The notes below the pieces were generated by a model. It saw nothing but the letters and a program-made list of their open reading frames with translations. It had not been told where the DNA came from and did not search any database. Positions 35,338-44,083 of a stretch of 64,000 bases of DNA are shown here, piece by piece; position 1 is the stretch's first letter; each line of letters begins with the position of its first letter. The position numbers were made by a program, and so were the translations under genes. Source of the DNA: Azospirillum lipoferum (lineage in GTDB: Bacteria > Pseudomonadota > Alphaproteobacteria > Azospirillales > Azospirillaceae); NCBI RefSeq assembly GCF_024170005.1, contig NZ_JALJXJ010000017.1, positions 117,328 through 181,327 on the forward strand, written 5' to 3'.

Positions 35338-38300
35338 TCATGCGTCGAGCACCAGCGCGCCCGTCGGGACGGCCTGACAGCTCAGGCACCACCGCCCGCC
35401 CTCGGGCGCGGTGCCGAGCGCACCGGTCGCGACGCGGTGCCCCACGCTTCCGCTGACGATCCGGACGAGACAGCTTTCGCACTGGCCGACACGGCATCCG
35501 GCCGACAGCCTCACGCCCAGCCTGTCCGCCATGTCAAGGACCGTTCCCTGTCCGGCGGTCCATGTCGCGCCGATGTTCGAGCGGGCGAAGTGGACGTGAT
35601 GGGCGGCATCCGGAGCCGTCTCCACCGCGGTCTGCGGGGTATGGAACGCCTCCTGGAAGATTTCGAACCGCGGCACGCCGCGCGCCGCCAGACCGTCCGT
35701 GATCTCCGCCAGCATCGCGACCGGTCCGCACAGGTAGAACCGGGCACGGCGATCGATCCAGCGCTGGTCGATGCCGTCGGCCGAAACCCGGCCGCGCCGG
35801 TGGTGACCGATGCCGGGCAGGTCCGTGGCGTCGGGGCGGCTGAAATATTCGACGATCCGGAAGCCGGGCAGCCGCTGCCGCAGCTCGTCCAGCCGGGCGC
35901 CGAAGATGCGGGCGGCCCCGTTCCGGCTGCCGTAGTAGAGGGCGCCTTCGGGCGGCTCCTCCAGGTCGGCGATGGTCTCCAGATAGGACAGGAAGGGCGT
36001 GATGCCGACGCCGGACGCCACCAGCACCACCGGAAAATCGGGGGCCGGCGGGATGCGGAAGACGCCGTCGGGTCCGCTTGCCGTCAGCAGATCGCCGACG
36101 GCAAGCGCGGTGTTGATGTGGGTGGACATGACCCCGCGAACGGCCGCCCGGCCGTCCGTGCCACCGGCCGCCATTTGCTTCACGGTGATCCGGTAGAGGC
36201 CGCTTCCGGCATCCGCCGCCCGGTTCGACAGCGAATAGGAACGGCGGACGCGGTTCCCGACGATGTCGCAGGCGACGGTCAGATGCTGGCCCGGAACAAA
36301 GCTCCGCCTGCGGTCCGGATCCTCCCGCTCCCGATCGGCGGGCGACAGCAGAACCGAGACGGTGTCGGGGGTTTCCCGCCGGATTCCGCGAACCCGGTAC
36401 ACCGCCGTCGGGACGGAGCCGTCGCGCGCCGACCGCTCGCGGTCGAGCACCACGTCGCAGCGCGTCGAACGCAACGACACCGCTCCGCTGACCGGGTCGA
36501 TCGCGCCGGCGGGAGTCAGGACGTTGTAGTTGCTGGTTTCCGGCCCCAGCGCCGGATAGCCGGGGAGCGCCAGATCGTGGTTGGGCTGCCACCACCCGTA
36601 ATCGGCCACCACCACGTCGGGCAGCAGGTCGGGGTCGATCTTCGCCTTGAAGCCGGCGCGTCCCGCCGGGCTGAGCAGCAGCACCCAGTCGCCGTCGGCG
36701 ATCGCCTTCTCCCGCGCCAGTTCGGCGCTCAGGCTGACCAGGGGGAAGGGTGCGCGGCGGCGCAGCGAATTGATGGACCGGTGCTGGCTGTGGCAATAAT
36801 ACCCCTGCCGGCCGTTGGTCAGCAGGTAGGGAAACCGCCCGGACGGTTCCGGTCCGTGCCCGAATTGCGGCACCGCCGGATGGCCGTGGCGGGCCAGCAG
36901 CTCCGAATAGAGTTCCACCCGCCGCGTCTGGGTCGGGAAGCCGGCCGCGCCGTCGGCATGCTTGCGGTAGCCCTGGGCGACGGGGCGCCGGACACCGCCG
37001 GGGCTGGCCCGCAACGCGCCGGTGGTCAGCCCCAGGGGCTCCAGCACATGGTTCCAGGCGGCCTCGATGTCGCCGCCGAAGAATTCCTTTTCCAGACCGA
37101 GGCGCCTGGCCAGTTGGAAAACGATCCAGAGGTCCGAGCGGGACTCACCCTGTGGCGGGACCATACGCGGGCGAAGCTGGACGCGTTCCTCCGCCTCGGC
37201 GCTGATCTCGAAGCCGACGCGCAGCGCCTCGCGCTCCCACAGGCTGTTGGCCGGCAGCACATAGTCGGCCAGCGCGGCGCTCGGGGTCATGAACAGGTCG
37301 ACGTGCACCTGGAATTCCAGGCTTTCCAATGCCTGCCTGCCGCGTTCCGGCTCGGGCCGCGACGCCAGCATGTTGGAACCGAAGGCGACCAGGGCGCGGA
37401 CCGCGTAGGGGCGCTTTTCCAGGATGGCGGTGTAGACGTCGGTCGCCGTCACCTGTCCCATCTCCGGCGGGCCTAGCGGGCGGTCGGCCAGGCCGAGCGC
37501 CTTCCGCCGCTGCCCCTCGTCGAGCATCGTGAGGTCGGCGACCGGGTTGACCGGCTGCCGGTTCAGCCGGACATTGCCACCCTCCGCATCGAAACAGCCG
37601 GTCAGCGCATAGAGCAGCGCGATGGCGCGCTCGGTCTGCGTCGCCTCGGCGTGCTGGGCGATGCCGGTCCAGGCGTGATAGCTGATCCTGCTGGAACTCG
37701 CGATCAGCCCGGCAAGGGTGTGGACATCCTCCGGCGGCAGTCCGGTGATCTCCGCCACCCGGTCGGGGGGGTAGGCCGCGCAGGCCCTGGCGTAGATCGC
37801 GAACGCCGGCTCGCAGTCGAGCGTCCGGCCGCCGGTCCGGACGTCGAACCGTCCGTGCAGGGCGAGGCGCCTCCCCTCGTCCGGATCGACCGCAAGGTCG
37901 GGATGATAAGGTACGATCCCGCCATCCCCCTCGTCCCAGGCGACGTAGCAATCGGGGGTCTCGGCAAGCCCGACGTCGGCGCCGCGCAGGAACAGGCCGG
38001 TGGCGCGGTCGACCAGCAGGGGCCCGTTGGTCCAGCGCCGGACGAAATCCTGATCGTAGCCGCCGCTTTCGATCAGCAGATGGGCGAGGCCGAGGGCGAG
38101 GACGCCGTCCGTGCCGGGGCGCAACCGCATCCAGTACGGTGTCTGCAACGCGTGTCCCGACTTCTTCGGGTCGATCACGACGACCCTTGCGCCGGCGGCC
38201 TGCGCCGCCGCGACAGCGCCGGAATGGGCGAGCCAGGAGTTTGCCGGATTGTAGCCCCACAGCAGGATCAGGTCGGACTTCGAAAACTCCGGCGTCGGCA

Positions 38301-38775
38301 TGCCGACGCCGAAGGTGAACTTGTGCGCATGGTCCTTCTGCCAGTTGCAGATTTCCATGGCGTCGCAGATGTTCGGGCTGCCGAACAGGCGGATGAAGCG
38401 CAGGATCCAGTCGAAGCTGTCCGACAGCGCCGTCCCGCTCGGCGAGCTCAGCGCGAAGGCCACCGCCTCGGCGCCACTCTCCTGCCTGATCCCGTCCAGG
38501 CGCGCCGCGATGTCGTCAAGCGCCTCATCCCAGCTCACCTCCCGCCAGCCGGGGTCCGGGTCGGTCTTCGGCCGGGTCCGCTTGAGCGGACGCAGCAGGC
38601 GGCGGGAACTATGCGCGATCTCCGGCGCGGCGCGCCCCTTGGGGCAGACCGCGCGGCCGGTCGGATGGCCGGGATCGGGCGCGACCCCGACCAGCCGGTC
38701 GCCGGCAATGGTGTTGACGGTTCCGCAGCGCGACCGGCAAAGGGCGCACCAGCCATGTTCCTCGCGTACATCCAT
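35338..38775 (-). CDS. molybdopterin oxidoreductase fused to FAD/NAD reductase and 2Fe-2S ferredoxin
   Basis: 1145 aa three-part fusion. Residues 1-~760 are a DMSO-reductase-family Mo-bisMGD enzyme with an N-terminal [4Fe-4S] site (C10, C13, C17, C44), a probable Mo ligand Cys143 (EICNWQKD) and RAVCPKGR. Residues ~790-1030 form a ferredoxin-NADP-reductase-type module with an FAD motif RRSYSLSN (Tyr847) and the NAD site ASGVGITPF. Residues ~1050-1145 are a plant-type ferredoxin (C1094, C1099, C1102, C1133). One chain can thus carry electrons from NAD(P)H to the Mo site, as assimilatory nitrate reductases do with separate subunits. It sits between the LysR and MHS transporter genes of the nba cluster. 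The substrate is unknown; an aromatic N-oxide, nitro or hydroxylamino compound is a guess. Confidence 0.85.
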   Translation of the reverse strand: MDVREEHGWCALCRSRCGTVNTIAGDRLVGVAPDPGHPTGRAVCPKGRAAPEIAHSSRRLLRPLKRTRPKTDPDPGWREVSWDEALDDIAARLDGIRQESGAEAVAFALSSPSGTALSDSFDWILRFIRLFGSPNICDAMEICNWQKDHAHKFTFGVGMPTPEFSKSDLILLWGYNPANSWLAHSGAVAAAQAAGARVVVIDPKKSGHALQTPYWMRLRPGTDGVLALGLAHLLIESGGYDQDFVRRWTNGPLLVDRATGLFLRGADVGLAETPDCYVAWDEGDGGIVPYHPDLAVDPDEGRRLALHGRFDVRTGGRTLDCEPAFAIYARACAAYPPDRVAEITGLPPEDVHTLAGLIASSSRISYHAWTGIAQHAEATQTERAIALLYALTGCFDAEGGNVRLNRQPVNPVADLTMLDEGQRRKALGLADRPLGPPEMGQVTATDVYTAILEKRPYAVRALVAFGSNMLASRPEPERGRQALESLEFQVHVDLFMTPSAALADYVLPANSLWEREALRVGFEISAEAEERVQLRPRMVPPQGESRSDLWIVFQLARRLGLEKEFFGGDIEAAWNHVLEPLGLTTGALRASPGGVRRPVAQGYRKHADGAAGFPTQTRRVELYSELLARHGHPAVPQFGHGPEPSGRFPYLLTNGRQGYYCHSQHRSINSLRRRAPFPLVSLSAELAREKAIADGDWVLLLSPAGRAGFKAKIDPDLLPDVVVADYGWWQPNHDLALPGYPALGPETSNYNVLTPAGAIDPVSGAVSLRSTRCDVVLDRERSARDGSVPTAVYRVRGIRRETPDTVSVLLSPADREREDPDRRRSFVPGQHLTVACDIVGNRVRRSYSLSNRAADAGSGLYRITVKQMAAGGTDGRAAVRGVMSTHINTALAVGDLLTASGPDGVFRIPPAPDFPVVLVASGVGITPFLSYLETIADLEEPPEGALYYGSRNGAARIFGARLDELRQRLPGFRIVEYFSRPDATDLPGIGHHRRGRVSADGIDQRWIDRRARFYLCGPVAMLAEITDGLAARGVPRFEIFQEAFHTPQTAVETAPDAAHHVHFARSNIGATWTAGQGTVLDMADRLGVRLSAGCRVGQCESCLVRIVSGSVGHRVATGALGTAPEGGRWCLSCQAVPTGALVLDA

Positions 38776-38821
38776 CGGTAGCCCCCGCTCGTCCGGTATC
38801 GGGCGGTCCGTAACGGACCGT

Positions 38822-40426
38822 TCACTGCGACAGGTCGTTGCCGCGGGATTCCTTCAGGAAGATGGCGCCGAACAGGACGGAGGCTCCGCCGACGATGATG
38901 GTGTACCAGAGGCCGTTGTAGATGTTGCCCGACTGGACGGCGAAGGCGGTGGACATGAACGGCGCCAGCCCCCCGAAATAGGCGGCCCCGACGTTGTAGG
39001 GCACCGAGACCGAGGTGTAGCGCACCTTCGCCGGAAACAGCTCCACATAATAGGCCGACATCGGTGCGTAGGCCATCGCACCCCAGATCATCAGAAGGGC
39101 GAGCAGGCCGAACAGCATCGGCCTGTCGACCGCTTCGAGATCGGCCGCCCGCGGATAGCCCGCCCGGTCGAGGGCGTCCTGCAGGGCCGCGCGGTCGAAG
39201 CCCGACACCCGGTTTTCCCCGATGCGGATGTCGAGCGGCTCATGCGCGGATTTCGCCGGAGTCAGGCTGTAGGAAATGCCCGCCTGGGTCAGGAAGTCCC
39301 GCGCCTTGTCGCAGTCGCTCACCGGTGCGGCGAACAGGGCGCGGCTGCATGCGCCGGAGATCAGCTCGACCTTCACCGTCCGCTGGAATTCCGCCAGCCG
39401 CGGGTTCACGGCCACGGTCAGCTGCTGGAAAATCGGCTGCAGCGTGGCGACCGCCAGGGCGCAGCCGGCCAGCACGATCCACTTGCGTCCGATCCGGTCG
39501 GACAGCCAGCCGAAGAAGATGTAGAGCGGCAGGCTGAACAGCAACGCCGCACCCATGTAGCCATAGGTCAGCATGGTCGGCAGCTTCAGCGTGCTGGTGA
39601 GGAAATAGAGCGTGTAGAAATTGCAGGTGTACCAGACTACGGCGACCGCCGCCTGGGCGCCGAACAGGACGACCAGCATCTTCTTGACGTTGGCCCGGTC
39701 GGCGAAGGTGTCGCGCAGCGGCGAGGCGGAGGCGCGGTTTTCCCGCTTCATCCGGGTGAAGACCGGGGATTCGCTCAGCGTCGCCCGGATGTAGACCGAG
39801 ATGATCAGGATGAGGACCGACGACAGGAACGGGATGCGCCAGCCCCACGCCGCGAAGTCGTCGGCACCGATCGTCGCGCGGCAGGCCAGCACGACGGCCA
39901 GCGACAGCAGGAAGCCGACGGTCGCCGTGGTCTGCAGCCAGCTCGTGCTGTAGCCGCGGCGTCCCGGCTCGGTGTGTTCGGCAATGTAGGTGGCGGCGCC
40001 GCCATACTCGCCGCCCATCGCCAGCCCCTGGAGCAGGCGCAGGGCGATCAGCAGGATGGTCGAGGCCCAGCCGAGCGTTTCGAAGCCGGGCAGCAGCCCG
40101 ATGCCGGCCGTCGAAATACCCATCGCGATGATGGTGGCGAGAAACGTCGCCTTGCGCCCGGCCTTGTCGCCGAAGCGGCCGAAGAGGACGGCACCCAGCG
40201 GACGGATCACGAAGCCGACGCCGAACGTCGCGAGGGTCGCCAGATAGCCCGCAGTGGCGCTGCCCGAAGGAAAGAAATGCGCGCTGAAGAATACGGCCAG
40301 GCTGCCGTAGAGAAAGAAGTCATACCATTCGAGAACGGTACCGACCGAAGCGCCGGTAATAACCTTGACGGTCTCGCGCCGGGAGACACGCCGCTCTGGC
40401 GTGCCGGTCATGATTTCGGCAGTCAT
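38822..40426 (-). CDS. MHS-family metabolite:H+ symporter (MFS)
   Basis: 534 aa from ATG 40426 (ACGGAGAC upstream). The MHS family signature is clear: SVGTVLEWYDFFLYG, FGRFGDKAGRK, LQGLAMGGEYGGAATYIAEH. A ~90-residue soluble insertion (roughly the stretch from NPRLAEFQRTVKVE to RAADLEAV) interrupts the second half, as in some ProP/shikimate-like members. It is divergent from the nbaE operon across the double-operator region and is probably the uptake system for the aromatic acid. Confidence 0.9.
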   Translation of the reverse strand: MTAEIMTGTPERRVSRRETVKVITGASVGTVLEWYDFFLYGSLAVFFSAHFFPSGSATAGYLATLATFGVGFVIRPLGAVLFGRFGDKAGRKATFLATIIAMGISTAGIGLLPGFETLGWASTILLIALRLLQGLAMGGEYGGAATYIAEHTEPGRRGYSTSWLQTTATVGFLLSLAVVLACRATIGADDFAAWGWRIPFLSSVLILIISVYIRATLSESPVFTRMKRENRASASPLRDTFADRANVKKMLVVLFGAQAAVAVVWYTCNFYTLYFLTSTLKLPTMLTYGYMGAALLFSLPLYIFFGWLSDRIGRKWIVLAGCALAVATLQPIFQQLTVAVNPRLAEFQRTVKVELISGACSRALFAAPVSDCDKARDFLTQAGISYSLTPAKSAHEPLDIRIGENRVSGFDRAALQDALDRAGYPRAADLEAVDRPMLFGLLALLMIWGAMAYAPMSAYYVELFPAKVRYTSVSVPYNVGAAYFGGLAPFMSTAFAVQSGNIYNGLWYTIIVGGASVLFGAIFLKESRGNDLSQ

Positions 40427-40555
40427 TGTGAGTCTCCGTATTGGGCGTCGCATCGAAGAAAATCTGTCCGCCCGGAGGGACAATGCTCGCGGTCCCGTTT
40501 TGGATACAGGCGTCAGAATACCGGCCGTCACTTTAGGACCCTGGATAAGGCGCCG

Positions 40556-40597
40556 ATAATCAAAGATTCCCGCTTTGATATTCTGCATTGGAATATC
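40556..40597. promoter_or_regulatory. LysR-type operator upstream of nbaE operon
   Basis: ATAATCAAA begins at 40556. After 23 nt lies the perfect palindrome GATATTC-N7-GAATATC (40577-40597). Sequence and spacing match the site in front of nbaD at 34228-34267. Confidence 0.72.
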
Positions 40598-40637
40598 GCC
40601 GAACGATCGAATACCGGCCGGGTGGAGCGGTGTCTGG

Positions 40638-40654
40638 TATTCCGATCCAGAATA
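40638..40654. promoter_or_regulatory. second TATTC-N7-GAATA site
   Basis: TATTC-CGATCCA-GAATA lies ~60 bp from the first palindrome and lacks the ATAATCAAA block. It could be the activation or secondary site serving the plus-strand operon. Confidence 0.6.
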
Positions 40655-40881
40655 TCAGGGCAGGCAAAACTTATTTGATCCGGATGCCGCGCAATGAGAC
40701 GCTTCGTCACGGCAATCGGCAGGCGACAACCGATACCGGACCCGGCGACGGCCTTTTCAAAACGTCCCCTGCAGGCACTGCCGGGGCTCCGGCGCCCTGC
40801 GTCTTCCCAATATCGCCTCACATCGGAAAATCGACGCCGTGGCGGCCTCGCCCGCCACCGGCCTGCGGCACAGGAGCACCC

Positions 40882-42339
40882 ATGGCGGCCTTGCTTCGCA
40901 ATTTTGCAGGAAACAGCTGGATCGAAACCGGACGGACCTTCGCGAACGTGAATCCCGTCAACGGCACCAAGGTTTGCGACGTATCGGAAGCCGATGCGGC
41001 GACCGTGGCGCGCGCCGTCGCAGCGGCCCGCCGGGCCGTCGAAGGCGACTGGGGACGGATGGGCGATGCGGAGCGCGCCGCCCTGCTGCACAAGGTGGCC
41101 GACCGGATGGAAGCCCGGTTCGACGATTTCCTAGCGGCGGAGATCGCCGACACCGGCAAGTCCCATTCCCAGGCCCGCACCATCGACATCCCGCGCGGGG
41201 CGGCGAACTTCCGCATCTTCGCCGACCTGATCCGGGCCTATCCCAATGAATCCTACGAGATGACGACCCCGGACGGCGCCGGCGCCCTGAATTATTCGGT
41301 CCGCCGGCCGCTGGGCGTCGTCGCGGTGATCGCGCCGTGGAACCTGCCGCTGCTTCTGCTGACCTGGAAGGTGGCGCCGGCCATGGCCGCCGGCAACGCG
41401 GTGATCGCCAAGCCGTCGGAGGAGACGCCCTCCACCGCCACCCTGCTGGCCGAGGTGATGCAGGAGGTCGGCATCCCGGCCGGCGCCTTCAATCTGGTGC
41501 ATGGATTCGGCCCCGGTTCGGCCGGCGAACTGCTGACCACCCACCCCGGCGTGGACGCCATCACCTTCACCGGGGAAAGCCGGACGGGAACCGCGATCAT
41601 GAAGGCGGCGGCCGACCGGGTGAAGCCGATCTCCTTCGAACTGGGCGGCAAGAATCCGGCGGTGATCTTCGCCGACTGCGATTTCGACGCGACGGTCGAG
41701 GGCATGGCGCGGGCGGTGTTCACCAATTGCGGACAAGTCTGCATGTGCACCGAGCGTGTCTATGTCGAGCGGCCGATCTTCGACCGCTTCGTCCGCGCCC
41801 TGAAGGAGAAGGCGGAGGCGCTGGTGCTGGGCCGGCCGGAGGATGCCGGCGTCGATACCGGCCCGCTGATCTCCGCCGGGCACCGCGACAAGGTTCTGTC
41901 CTATTTCCGGCTGGCGGTGGAGGAAGGCGCCACCGTGGTCACCGGCGGCGGCACGCCCCGCTTCGGCGACGATCGCGACGACGGCTTCTTCGTGCAGCCG
42001 ACCATCTGGACCGGCCTCGGCGACGATGCGCGGGTCTGCCGCGAGGAGATCTTCGGCCCGGTCTGCCACATCGCCCCCTTCGACAGCGAGGAGGAGGCGA
42101 TCGCCCGCGCCAACGACACCGACTATGGCCTCTGCGCCTCGATCTGGACGCAGAACCTGTCGCGCGGCCATCGCGTCGCCCGCCGCATCGAGGCCGGGCT
42201 GGTCTGGATCAACTCCTGGTACCTGCGCGACCTGCGCACGCCGTTCGGCGGCGTGAAGCTCTCCGGCATCGGGCGGGAGGGCGGCGTGCACTCTCTGAAC
42301 TTCTATTCCGAACCTTCCAACATCTGCATCAAGCTGTGA
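40882..42339 (+). CDS. nbaE: 2-aminomuconate-6-semialdehyde dehydrogenase
   Basis: 485 aa aldehyde dehydrogenase from ATG 40882 (CAGGAG upstream). Landmarks: IAPWNLPLLLLTWKVAPA (Asn of the oxyanion hole), FTGESRTG NAD loop, FELGGKNPAV general-base Glu, and NCGQVCMC with catalytic Cys287. Sequence type matches hydroxymuconate/aminomuconate semialdehyde dehydrogenases. It is the first gene of the E-H-J-I-G-F-C operon. It uses NAD+ to oxidise AMS to 2-aminomuconate before spontaneous cyclisation to picolinate. Confidence 0.9.
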   Translation: MAALLRNFAGNSWIETGRTFANVNPVNGTKVCDVSEADAATVARAVAAARRAVEGDWGRMGDAERAALLHKVADRMEARFDDFLAAEIADTGKSHSQARTIDIPRGAANFRIFADLIRAYPNESYEMTTPDGAGALNYSVRRPLGVVAVIAPWNLPLLLLTWKVAPAMAAGNAVIAKPSEETPSTATLLAEVMQEVGIPAGAFNLVHGFGPGSAGELLTTHPGVDAITFTGESRTGTAIMKAAADRVKPISFELGGKNPAVIFADCDFDATVEGMARAVFTNCGQVCMCTERVYVERPIFDRFVRALKEKAEALVLGRPEDAGVDTGPLISAGHRDKVLSYFRLAVEEGATVVTGGGTPRFGDDRDDGFFVQPTIWTGLGDDARVCREEIFGPVCHIAPFDSEEEAIARANDTDYGLCASIWTQNLSRGHRVARRIEAGLVWINSWYLRDLRTPFGGVKLSGIGREGGVHSLNFYSEPSNICIKL

Positions 42340-42347
42340 GGACCCGC

Positions 42348-43142
42348 ATGCCGGATTCCGTAACACGCGCCGCCGCGGCCCTCTGGGAGGCCGCCGGAAG
42401 CGGGATCGCCTGTCCCCCCGTTCGCTCGATCATCGGCGAGAGCGACATTGAGGCCGCCTACGCGGTCCAGGAACGCAACACCGAGCGGCGGCTCGCCGAA
42501 GGCGCCCGGCTGGTCGGCCGCAAGATCGGGCTGACCGCCCGGTCGGTGCAGGCGCAGCTCGGCGTGTCGCAGCCCGATTACGGCATGCTGTTCCATGACA
42601 TGGATGTCGCCAACGGCGGCGAAGTCCCCGCCGGACGGTTGATCCAGCCGAAGATCGAGGCGGAGATCGCCTTCCTGATCGGCCGCGACCTCGACGACGA
42701 CCGGCTGACCACCGCCGACGTGCTGTCGGCGATCGCCTGGGCGGTCCCGGCGCTGGAGATCGTCGACAGCCGGGTGGAGGGGTGGAACATCCGGATCACC
42801 GACACCATCGCCGACAACGCCTCCTCCGGCCTGTTCGTGCTCGGCCACGAGATGCGGCGGCTCGATGCGGTCGATCTGCTGACCTGCGGCATGGTGCTGG
42901 AGGGCAACGGCGAGCCGGTCTCCACCGGGGCCGGCGCCGCCTGCCTCGGCTCGCCCGTCAATGCGACGCTGTGGCTGGCGCGGGTGATGGCGCGATCGGG
43001 GCGGCCCCTGCGCGCCGGCGACATCGTGCTGTCCGGCGCCCTGGGACCGATGGTGCCGGCATCGCCGGGAACAACCTACGAGGCGCGCATCGAGGGGCTC
43101 GGCTCCGTGCGCGTCGGCTTCGGCGGGGAGGAGTCCCAATGA
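42348..43142 (+). CDS. nbaH: 2-oxopent-4-enoate (2-hydroxypentadienoate) hydratase
   Basis: 264 aa. MhpD/XylJ-type hydratase: GRKIGLTARSVQAQLGVSQP, IEAEIAFLIGRDL, PALEIVDSRVEGWN, DNASSGLFVLG and a terminal TYEARIEGLGSVRVGF. It adds water to 2-hydroxypenta-2,4-dienoate giving 4-hydroxy-2-oxovalerate. It begins 8 nt after nbaE, and its stop overlaps the nbaJ start. The paralogue at 45.1 kb is distinguished as the decarboxylase by its TSRAKM motif. Confidence 0.88.
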   Translation: MPDSVTRAAAALWEAAGSGIACPPVRSIIGESDIEAAYAVQERNTERRLAEGARLVGRKIGLTARSVQAQLGVSQPDYGMLFHDMDVANGGEVPAGRLIQPKIEAEIAFLIGRDLDDDRLTTADVLSAIAWAVPALEIVDSRVEGWNIRITDTIADNASSGLFVLGHEMRRLDAVDLLTCGMVLEGNGEPVSTGAGAACLGSPVNATLWLARVMARSGRPLRAGDIVLSGALGPMVPASPGTTYEARIEGLGSVRVGFGGEESQ

Positions 43143-44083
43143 GCAAAGCGAAATGCGCCATCATCGGTTCGGGCAACATCGGCACCGACCTGATGATCAA
43201 GATCCTGCGCCTGTCCAGGACGCTGGAGATGGCGGCGCTGGTCGGGATCGACCCGGCGTCCGACGGGCTGGCCCGCGCCGCCCGGCTGGGTGTCGCGACC
43301 ACCGCGGACGGGCTGGAGGGCCTGCGGCGGATGGAGGTCTACAAGGACATCAAGATCGTCTTCGATGCCACATCGGCAAAGGCGCATGCGGTGCATGACG
43401 CCGTGCTGCGGGCCGACGGAAAGCAGGTGATCGACCTGACGCCGGCCGCGCTCGGCCCCTACGTCGTCCCGTCGGTCAACCTCGACCGGCATCTCGACGC
43501 GCCGAACGTCAACATGGTGACCTGCGGCGGACAGGCGACGGTTCCGATCGTCCATGCGATCAACCGCGTCGCCAAGGTCCACTGGGGTGAGATCGTCGCG
43601 TCGATCGCCTCGAAATCGGCCGGCCCCGGCACCCGTGCCAACATCGACGAGTTCACCGAGACCACCGCACAGGCGATCGAGGCGGTCGGCGGCGCCAGCC
43701 ACGGCAAGGCGGTCATCGTGCTCAACCCGGCCGAGCCGCCGCTGATCATGCGGGACACCGTCTACTGCCTGTGCGACGACACCGATCCGGACGCGATCCG
43801 CGCCTCGGTCGAGGACATGGTCCAGGCGGTGCGGTCCTACGCGCCGGGCTATCGCCTGAAGCAGGCGGTGCAGATCGAGCGGATCGGCCACAACCAGCCC
43901 CTGCGCATCGCAGAGCTGGACCGCGAATTCACCGGCCTCAAGGTCTCCGTCTTCCTCGAGGTCGAGGGGGCCGCGCATTATCTGCCGGCCTATGCCGGCA
44001 ATCTGGACATCATGACCTCGGCGGCGATGACGACGGCGGAACGGCTGGCCGTGCTGCGCAATTGGGTCGGGGGGACGCACTGA
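43139..44083 (+). CDS. nbaJ: acetaldehyde dehydrogenase (acylating)
   Basis: 314 aa from ATG 43139 overlapping the hydratase stop. N-terminal NAD site IIGSGNIGTDLMIK, catalytic-Cys segment MVTCGGQATVPI and C-terminal VFLEVEGAAHYLPAYAGNLD are those of MhpF/DmpF/BphJ. It turns acetaldehyde, channelled from the adjacent aldolase, into acetyl-CoA with NAD+ and CoA. Confidence 0.95.
   Translation: MSKAKCAIIGSGNIGTDLMIKILRLSRTLEMAALVGIDPASDGLARAARLGVATTADGLEGLRRMEVYKDIKIVFDATSAKAHAVHDAVLRADGKQVIDLTPAALGPYVVPSVNLDRHLDAPNVNMVTCGGQATVPIVHAINRVAKVHWGEIVASIASKSAGPGTRANIDEFTETTAQAIEAVGGASHGKAVIVLNPAEPPLIMRDTVYCLCDDTDPDAIRASVEDMVQAVRSYAPGYRLKQAVQIERIGHNQPLRIAELDREFTGLKVSVFLEVEGAAHYLPAYAGNLDIMTSAAMTTAERLAVLRNWVGGTH

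Larger units (their letters stand above)
40427..40881. other. divergent control region between MHS transporter and nbaE operon
   Basis: 455 bp without a gene. The left part holds both candidate LysR sites. About 230 bp of leader without a clear ORF precede the nbaE ribosome site (CAGGAG, 40871-40876). Confidence 0.6.
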
